A stretch of 64,000 bases of DNA from Klebsiella michiganensis. Lineage in GTDB: Bacteria > Pseudomonadota > Gammaproteobacteria > Enterobacterales > Enterobacteriaceae. The DNA is taken from the NCBI RefSeq assembly GCF_002925905.1, contig NZ_PRDB01000006.1:310001-374000 (forward strand), written 5' to 3'. Positions within the stretch are counted from its first letter, which is position 1. The number at the start of each line of letters is the position of its first letter. Below are positions 59,801-64,000 of the stretch, piece by piece. A model generated the notes under the pieces. It was given only the letters and a program-made list of their open reading frames with translations. It did not search any database and was not told the DNA's origin. Position numbers and translations under genes: made by a program.

Positions 59801-60330
59801 ATATAGTCCTTGTCATTGCCCATCAGAGACTGCAGGCCCTTGACCTGTGCGACCTCTGTCACGTTCAGGGCTTCGCGGCCGGGATAGGTGCTCATCCGCG
59901 AAGAGGCGAAAACGCCGGTCTTATGGGGGACGGCGCCCGGGGCGTAACCTGCATGCTCCAGCGCATGCCAGACCGCCTGTAAAAACAGGCGCTGCTGGGG
60001 ATCTATCGACTCCGCTTCCTGCCGCGAATAGCCAAACAGGGTGGCATCGAAGCAGTCAGCGTTGTCTAAAACCGTTCCAATATTGACGTAACAAGGATCG
60101 TCAATAATGGCGGTATCCAGCCCGGCGGCCAGAAGCGCTTCGCGCGTAAAGCGTCGGCTGCATTCGCGGCCTTCCAGCAGATTTCGCCAGAAGGTTTCGC
60201 CATCCGGCGCTTCAGGAAAATGGCAGGCGTAGCCGATGACTGCGACAGGTTCGCAGTCCGGGTAGCGTTGAGCGATCGATGCATCAATGGAATCTGCTGT
60301 TGGCGCAGAAGAGAAGCGCAAGTTATCCAT
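50854..60330 (-). CDS. irp1: Yersiniabactin PKS/NRPS HMWP1
   Basis: 3158 aa; KS (VQTACSSSLVAVHLACESL), AT (FAMGHSVGEFAAAVV), MT (ILEVGGGTGGTTAW), KR (LVTGAFGGLGRLAVNWLREKGARRIALL), ACP (LGMDSLLFLEL), Cy, second MT (ILEVGAGTAATAEP), PCP (FFALGGDSLMATRMV), TE (LAGWSYGAFLAA). Confidence 0.97.
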   Translation of the reverse strand: MDNLRFSSAPTADSIDASIAQRYPDCEPVAVIGYACHFPEAPDGETFWRNLLEGRECSRRFTREALLAAGLDTAIIDDPCYVNIGTVLDNADCFDATLFGYSRQEAESIDPQQRLFLQAVWHALEHAGYAPGAVPHKTGVFASSRMSTYPGREALNVTEVAQVKGLQSLMGNDKDYIATRAAYKLNLHGPALSVQTACSSSLVAVHLACESLRAGESDMAVAGGVALSFPQQAGYRYQPGMIFSPDGHCRPFDASAEGTWAGNGLGCVVLRRLKDALLSGDPIIAVILSSAVNNDGNRKVGYTAPSVAGQQAVIEEALMLAAIDDRQIGYIETHGTGTPLGDAIEIEALRNVYAPRPPQQRCALGSVKSNVGHLDTAAGIAGLLKTVLAVSRGKIPPMLNFHTPNPALKLEESPFTVPVTAQEWQDEVRYAGVSSFGIGGTNCHMIVASLPDELNISYPAADDGSKSSALLLSAASDTALRQLAADYAAALRENADANNLAFTALRARRLDLPFRLAAPLNHDTAAALSAWAGAKSTSPVYSGHGASGKQVWLFTGQGSHWRTMGQSLYQHSTAFADTLERCFAACRDMLTPSLREAMFNPDSAQLDNMAWAQPAIVAFEIAMAAHWRAEGLKADFAMGHSVGEFAAAVVCGHYTIEQVMPLVCRRGALMQLCASGAMVAVFAQEEALMPLARQFELDLAANNGTRHTVFSGPEARIAEFCAALSQHEIDYRRLSVTGAAHSALLEPILDRFQEACAGLLAEPGQIPLISTLTAELIDEATLNQADYWRRHMRQPVRFIQSIQAARKLGARVFVEMGPDAQLIASGQREYRDDAYWIASARRKQEASAVLNQALLQLYAAGVTLPWADLLAGDGQRISAPCYPFATERYWKERATSACEPADAVLAAGLEVANSAATALELPRLEALKQCATRLHAIYVDRLVQRCTGDAIDNGVDAITIMRHGRLMPRYQQLLQRLLNNCVVDGDYRCAEGRYYRARPIEHQQREILLTELADYCEGYQAIPDTIARAGDRLYDMMSGAEEPVAIIFPQGASDGVEVLYQEFSFGRYFNQIAAGVLRGIVQARQPHQPLRILEVGGGTGGTTAWLLPELKDVPALEYHFTDISALFTRRAQQKFADYDFVHYDELDLEQEAQSQGFAAQSYDLIVAANVIHATRHIGQTLDNLRPLLKPGGRLLMREITQPMRLFDFVFGPLVLPLQDIDAREGELFLTPHQWQQQCRRAGFCKIAWLPQDDSPTAGMSEHIILATLPGQEMSTSSESALEQTLPDNPDYLADWSDCAGQPERFTARWQEAWRRLSARHGDDSPVKPPLVTAPQWLGEVRLSWRNAAFSRGEMRVEARHPDGKWLPLAPDAPLPAPQTHYHWRWRPLSIDSNSRPLVFRLSAGTLAYEEALAQYGILHDPQAPSVLMIVDESEETLALATQVKEALTASPGGLIVVTRRAWRIEENEALSAAHHALWAMLRVAANEQPERLIAAIDMAENASWETLRQGLSAVSLSQRWLAARDNGFWLPSLAPNAGCAAELPAKVFAGDNRWHLVTGAFGGLGRLAVNWLREKGARRIALLAPRVDASWPGDTADVEIRVCRCDVGDAGELARVLDELVTSGGIAGAIHTAGVLADGPLQELDDHQLAAVFAVKAQAASQLLQTLGNHDARYLILYSSAAAALGAPGQSAHALACGYLDGLARQFSSLDTPKVLSIAWGAWGESGRAATTEMLTTLADRGMGALSDAEGRWHLEQAVMRGAAWRLAMRVFTDKMPPLQQALFNAAATEHAAIPAATPADNHAFHGSISDKAAVMTWLKNRIAVQLRLNDPASLNADQDLLQLGMDSLLFLELSSDIQHDLGVRINAERAWQDLSPHGLTQLICSQAETAPAVSPPEALQHDAAERYAPFPLTPIQHAYWLGRTHLIGYGGVACHVLFEWDKRHDEFDLAVLEKAWNQLIARHDMLRMVVDADGQQRVLATTPTYRIPRDDLRALSPQEQCQALEKRRHELSYRVLPADQWPLFELVVSEIDDCRYRLHMNLDLLQFDVQSFKVMMDDLAQVWRGETLPPLDITFRDYVMAEQARRQTTAWHDAWDYWQEKLPQLPSAPELPVVETPPETPHFTTFTSTLDRQEWQAAKQRWQQQGVTPSAALLTLFAATLERWSRTTAFTLNLTFFNRQPIHPQINQLIGDFTSVTLVDFNFSTPLTLQEQMQRTQQRLWQNMAHSEVNGVEAIRELGRQRGSQRQPLMPVVFTSMLGMTLEGMAIDRAMSHLFGEPCYVFTQTPQVWLDHQVMESDGALTFSWYCMDNVLEPGAAEAMFNDYCAILQAAIATPEVLETMDSGIAEHIPRRRWPLNAQTDYDLRDIEQAAQEYPCIQQARAELSENGALTLDIVMTEDPPPSAPLHDEHDLASLALPLPEQTQLDELEATWRWLEARALQGIAATLYRHRLFTTPEVAHPFGKIVQALGAQASHRRLLRQWLQCLAEREWLVREGDSWRCRIPLSEIPEPHEACPQTHWSQALAQYLVACIARHDDLFSGQCSPLELLFNESLRVTDALYRENPASACLNRYTAQIAALCGAERILEVGAGTAATAEPVLKATRNTRLSYHFTDVSAQFLNDARTRFHDESRVSYALFDINQPLDFTAHPEAGYDLIIAVNVLHDASHVVQSLRRLKRLLKAGGRLLIVEATERNSIFQLASVGFIEGLSGYRDFRLRDEKPMLTRSAWQEVLVQAGFANELAWPPQESSPLRQHLLVARSPGVNRPDKAAVSRYLQQRFGATLPALQIRQRETLFTPLSAPPDAQIAPAESTPSSGGDPALEKQVAELWQTLLSRAVARHHDFFALGGDSLMATRMVAQLNRRGIASASLQDLFTHSTLSDFCAHLQSCSSGEENPVPICQGGGDETLFVFHASDGDISAWLPLASALNMPVFGLQAKSPQRFATLDRMIDEYVASIRRQQPHGPYVLAGWSYGAFLAAGAAQRLDAKGEQVRLALIDPVCRQDFRCANRTALLRLLAEGDTPLALPEHFDRLTPDRQLADFIDLARTAGIMAQNLTLQAAEAWIDNIAHLLRLLTEHTPDETVPLPCLIVHAAMRHARWTPAETEWQTWIDRADSYAIKASHWQIMLEPPHVQTCAQHIKRWLGATSTQPENTL

Positions 60331-60416
60331 AATCGGTCCCGTTTCCTAAAATTGACAAAGTCAGTGGCGCGCCATGCGTTGGCGATGGCGTCCGGGAAAA
60401 GTCAGTTTGTTTCGCG

Positions 60417-63400
60417 TCAAATGCGCCGCTGACGCCGGCGAACCGGCCGCACGCGTTTGGTTTTCTCCTCCAGGGCTACGCCAGCCAGATAATTGGCCAG
60501 CGCGACAGGAGAAGGGTGAGTGAACAGGTCAAGCAGCGTCAGGGCGGCGAATTCGTGACGTTGTAACAAGACGTGCAGCTGTACCAGATTCAGCGACGTG
60601 GCGCCCGCCTCAAAAAAGTTCTCTGCGGGTGCGACAGGCTCGCCAACCACCTCGCGAAAGGCGTCGCAAATCAGGCTGACGCTGCTCTCGTTCGCCGCGA
60701 TCCGCGGCTGAGCGCGCTCAGGGCGCAGCCGGCGGGCGCGTCGCTCCGTGACCTTAAGCGGGGGAATCAGGTCGGCGAGCGGCAGCTGCCAGCTGCTGTC
60801 ATCCTCCGCCATTCGGTTAAGCAACGCGCAATACTGTACAAACTGGCGCTCCACCTGCCCGTCAGGAAACAGGGCGGCGACAAAATCCCAGTTAAAGCGC
60901 AGTTCCCCTTCGGATTCATAAACCTGGTGATCGAGCCAGACCTGCGGCGTCTGGGATATACCCCACACCGGTTTGAGCAGATTGCGCCGGGCAAGGAAGT
61001 TGTCCTGCTCAAAGCCCAGCGCGCTGGTAAAGACGACGGGCATTGGGACAGCCGGTACGTTTTGCCGCCGCGCCAGTTGCCGCATCACGCGTATTGCCGA
61101 CACATCGCGGTGGTTGAGGCTCTCGCTTAGTCGCTGCTGTAATAACCGCGCGCTTTGCAGCCAGCTCTCGCCGGGATGCCAGCTCAGCAGCATCAGCGAA
61201 GTAAAGTCGCCCAGGATCTGGTTGATTTGCGGGTGCAGCGGTCGTCTGTCGAAAAGCGTAAGGTTAAGCGTGAAATCGGGCTGTGCGCTCCATGCAGCAA
61301 GAACCGTTGACCACACGGATAACAGTACGGCCGACGGGGTGAGATGAGCGTCAGCCGCCCGCTGTTTCAGGCGACGCCAGCTCGCGCTGTCCATTGCCCC
61401 ATTGAGCCGTGCGAAGCGCGGCGTCTCAACGTCCTGAGGCAAGCAGCGTAGCGGTAACGCAGGTGCCGGAGGAATATCATCAAGCTGCGTTTGCCACCAT
61501 GCCAGAGAGTCGGGATTGGGCGTCCGCAGCGCGGGTTGCTGCAGATAATCCCTGAAGGTAACGGGAAGCGGCGGCGGCAGCTGCTGCGGATAGCGATAGC
61601 CGTGTTCCAGCTCTGACAACAGGATCTGCATGCTCAACCCGTCAAGCAACAGGTTATCCAGACACAGCCACAGGCGGGCGGGCATCCCGTCGACGAACCC
61701 GACCTGGAGATCGAATACCGGCCAGACTTCAGGGTTGAGAACCTGATGCGCCAGTCTGTCGCGTACCTGCAGCGCCTCTTCGGGGCTGTGCAGGATGTGC
61801 GCGGGTATCACCCACGGGGGAGTCTGTTCGAGAACCCGCTGTTGTCCATCCCGCACTACGGCGCGCAGCATATCGTGGCGGGCGATTAACCGGTTCCAGA
61901 CCTTCTCCAGCCGGTGAATATCCAGATCGGCAATTTCAAATTCAACAAAGAAGTGTGAGCCTACGCCGCCAAGGGCAAAGCCCGGCTGACGCCCGACCAG
62001 GTAAGCCTGCTGCACATCAGTCAGCGCGAAAGGCCGGTAGCGTTCTTCAGGGGAGTGGACAAAGGGTTGTTCAACAGGGAGGTCGGTTTTACGCAGCGTG
62101 GCGGCAAAATCAGCCAGCCGGGGGTGATTAAACAGGTCGCTTAATCGTGCTTCATAACCCGCCTGGTGGAGCTGTCCGATCAGCCTGGTGGCTAGCAGGC
62201 TATCACCGCCATGCTGGAAGAAGTCGGTTTCTCTGCTGACGGCGCCCATTGACAAGAGCGGCTGCCAGATGACGGCAACCTGCTTCTCAATATCGCCCAG
62301 GGGTAAATCCGCTTCAGTCCGGTTTTCAGCTTCCGGGGTATGACAGCGCTTTAGCGTCTGATAGTCAATTTTGCCGTTCGCCGTCAGCGGTAAGGCGTCA
62401 AGTAAGAAGATCCGTTTCGGTACCATCCACCCCGGCAGACGTTCGGCGAGAGCGGACTGCAGCTGACGAGGATCGCGGCGTACCTGGCTAACGGGGCATT
62501 GTACGAGAAAGCGCTGCAATCCCTCGACTTCATCGCCGTGCTGGCAGTTGAAAGCGGCGGCGGTAAATATCGCCCCCCAGTCAGCGCTATTGTGAAGTAA
62601 GGCTTCGGGCTGACCATCGGTTAACAGAAGCGTGCTGAGCAGGGCGGAGGGCGTTAACTGACGAAACTCCAACACATAGAGCAGCGCGCCTGGAACGGCC
62701 AGCTGCTGTAATGCCGCGAGGAGCCCGGGCTCTTCCGGCAGCAGACGATGCAGGGCGTTATTCAGCCAGATAATGTCCGCCGAATGAGCATGCGCCGCCA
62801 GCGTGTCTGCACTCCAGAGGGCCAGACGGGCGTCAGACCACGGTGCAAGCCGCTGTCGGGCGCTCAGCAGCAGCTCCTGGCTGTGCTCAAGCCCGACATA
62901 CTCAATCTCGTCAGCGCTGAGCCGGGTTAGCAGGCACTCTGCGGCGCGGGCGGTGCGGACACCCACCTCTAGCAGGCGTACCGGGCGCTGTAAACGCCGG
63001 GAAAGCTGTTGACAGATTGTCGCCAGTTCCTCGATATACAGGGCGCTGGCCGGATGGTCGAAAGCCAGACTTTCCGGCGACCACCGCGCATCGTTCAGTA
63101 ATGACAGTTCGTGGCGAGCGCCGCGAAGGATCTGCGTTAAGGTGAGGTCATGCCCGCTGAAAGAAGGAGGGTCATTCTCCGGCGCTTCCCCCGCACAAAC
63201 CTGATAACCCTCAGCGGCGGGCTGCAGTCGCTGTTGGGTCACGAGAAAGGCTAACCAGCGTTCCACCACGGCCCGCCAGCGAGGCTGGATAGCGAGAGCA
63301 TTCATCAGGGGAAGAGGATCGGCGCCAGGAGTTTGACCCGGTTTCAGTTTTAACAGGCGATGCTGAAGAAAATCAGCGACCTGGCCGGCGGAGATTTCTG

Positions 63401-64000
63401 GGGGGCAGACACAGCAGGGCAGCGTTCCGGCAAGCCCGCGCCACTCCTGGGGCAGCGCCAGGTCCTGATGATGGGTAACGCAGAAAGCCGAACCCTGAGG
63501 CACAACCCAGGCCGCCAGGGTCTTTTCTTTTTCGCCGATCGCCACAACGGTTGACTGTTTCACTCCCGCCAGCTGGCTGAGCGCGCTTTCGATTTCACCC
63601 AGCTCGATGCGATATCCCCCGACTTTGACCTGCTTATCGCGACGACCGAGGAACTCTAACGTACCGTCTGGCCAGTAGCACCCGAGATCGCCGGTGCGAT
63701 ACCAGCGCGCGTTCGATTGCGTTACAAACTGCTGCTCGCTGCGTACAGGATCGTTAAAGTAGCCTTCCGCGACCCCGATACCGCCAATCCACAATTCGCC
63801 CGGTACCCAGTCCGGGCACTCCCGGCCCAGTTCATCCACCACCCGGTAACGTTGGTTGGCCAGCGGAAAGCCATAAGGGATGGCGCGCCAGTGGTCAGGG
63901 ACCCGGTTAATTTCACAGGCGTTAGACCAGATAGACGCCTCGGTGGCGCCGCCCATGGCGATAAACTGTCCCTGGGGGCGGAAGGCGTGATAGCGGGCAG
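60417..64000 (-). CDS. irp2: Yersiniabactin NRPS HMWP2, 5' part outside the window
   Basis: Adenylation C-terminus ([42 protein letters not shown]), [17 protein letters not shown], Cy, terminal [18 protein letters not shown]-terminus [10 protein letters not shown]. Frame stays open to the window end ([13 protein letters not shown]). Confidence 0.95.
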   Translation of the reverse strand, partial: ARYHAFRPQGQFIAMGGATEASIWSNACEINRVPDHWRAIPYGFPLANQRYRVVDELGRECPDWVPGELWIGGIGVAEGYFNDPVRSEQQFVTQSNARWYRTGDLGCYWPDGTLEFLGRRDKQVKVGGYRIELGEIESALSQLAGVKQSTVVAIGEKEKTLAAWVVPQGSAFCVTHHQDLALPQEWRGLAGTLPCCVCPPEISAGQVADFLQHRLLKLKPGQTPGADPLPLMNALAIQPRWRAVVERWLAFLVTQQRLQPAAEGYQVCAGEAPENDPPSFSGHDLTLTQILRGARHELSLLNDARWSPESLAFDHPASALYIEELATICQQLSRRLQRPVRLLEVGVRTARAAECLLTRLSADEIEYVGLEHSQELLLSARQRLAPWSDARLALWSADTLAAHAHSADIIWLNNALHRLLPEEPGLLAALQQLAVPGALLYVLEFRQLTPSALLSTLLLTDGQPEALLHNSADWGAIFTAAAFNCQHGDEVEGLQRFLVQCPVSQVRRDPRQLQSALAERLPGWMVPKRIFLLDALPLTANGKIDYQTLKRCHTPEAENRTEADLPLGDIEKQVAVIWQPLLSMGAVSRETDFFQHGGDSLLATRLIGQLHQAGYEARLSDLFNHPRLADFAATLRKTDLPVEQPFVHSPEERYRPFALTDVQQAYLVGRQPGFALGGVGSHFFVEFEIADLDIHRLEKVWNRLIARHDMLRAVVRDGQQRVLEQTPPWVIPAHILHSPEEALQVRDRLAHQVLNPEVWPVFDLQVGFVDGMPARLWLCLDNLLLDGLSMQILLSELEHGYRYPQQLPPPLPVTFRDYLQQPALRTPNPDSLAWWQTQLDDIPPAPALPLRCLPQDVETPRFARLNGAMDSASWRRLKQRAADAHLTPSAVLLSVWSTVLAAWSAQPDFTLNLTLFDRRPLHPQINQILGDFTSLMLLSWHPGESWLQSARLLQQRLSESLNHRDVSAIRVMRQLARRQNVPAVPMPVVFTSALGFEQDNFLARRNLLKPVWGISQTPQVWLDHQVYESEGELRFNWDFVAALFPDGQVERQFVQYCALLNRMAEDDSSWQLPLADLIPPLKVTERRARRLRPERAQPRIAANESSVSLICDAFREVVGEPVAPAENFFEAGATSLNLVQLHVLLQRHEFAALTLLDLFTHPSPVALANYLAGVALEEKTKRVRPVRRRQRRI

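Overview
64-kb window of enterobacterial (Klebsiella-like) chromosome or accessory DNA. From left to right: (1) a partial serine hydrolase, a LysR regulator, a tautomerase/HxlR divergent pair, a ParD-like/second methionine aminopeptidase bicistron and an FAD oxidoreductase. (2) A ~12-kb chaperone-usher fimbrial locus (6.1-18.2 kb) with one usher, two chaperones, several pilins, a tip-adhesin-like protein, a lipoprotein, a coiled-coil protein with a degenerate FKBP/FkpA-like C-terminus, and a regulator that appears to fuse a LuxR-type HTH to a PapI/FaeA-like winged helix. (3) Tetrathionate respiration genes ttrACB/ttrSR, with ttrC frameshifted at a 5-base C/G run. (4) A Fur-box-preceded YncE-like beta-propeller plus TonB-dependent receptor operon, with a convergent stand-alone TolA-C-like lipoprotein. 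(5) A LacI-regulated catabolic/salvage cluster (29.4-39.3 kb) with an RbsABC-type importer, M20 hydrolase, glutamine-amidotransferase-like protein, phosphotriesterase-like protein, PfkB kinase, BtpA/SgcQ protein and TenA protein, plus matched GTAAACCGGTTTAC palindromes. This is the best candidate for an undescribed pathway. (6) A decayed Tn3-family remnant followed by a PAAR / frameshifted Cys-His hydrolase-like / lipoprotein module that looks like an orphan T6SS effector-immunity cassette. (7) A nucleotidyltransferase-like gene, a Kbp/LysM-BON protein and an IS903-like IS5-family element with 18-bp TIRs and a near-perfect 9-bp target duplication. (8) The 3' part of a yersiniabactin locus (irp2 partial, irp1, ybtU, ybtT, ybtE, fyuA) that is collinear with, but apparently diverged from, the classical HPI copy. 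All calls come from reading the sequence and remembered family knowledge; no database search was run.
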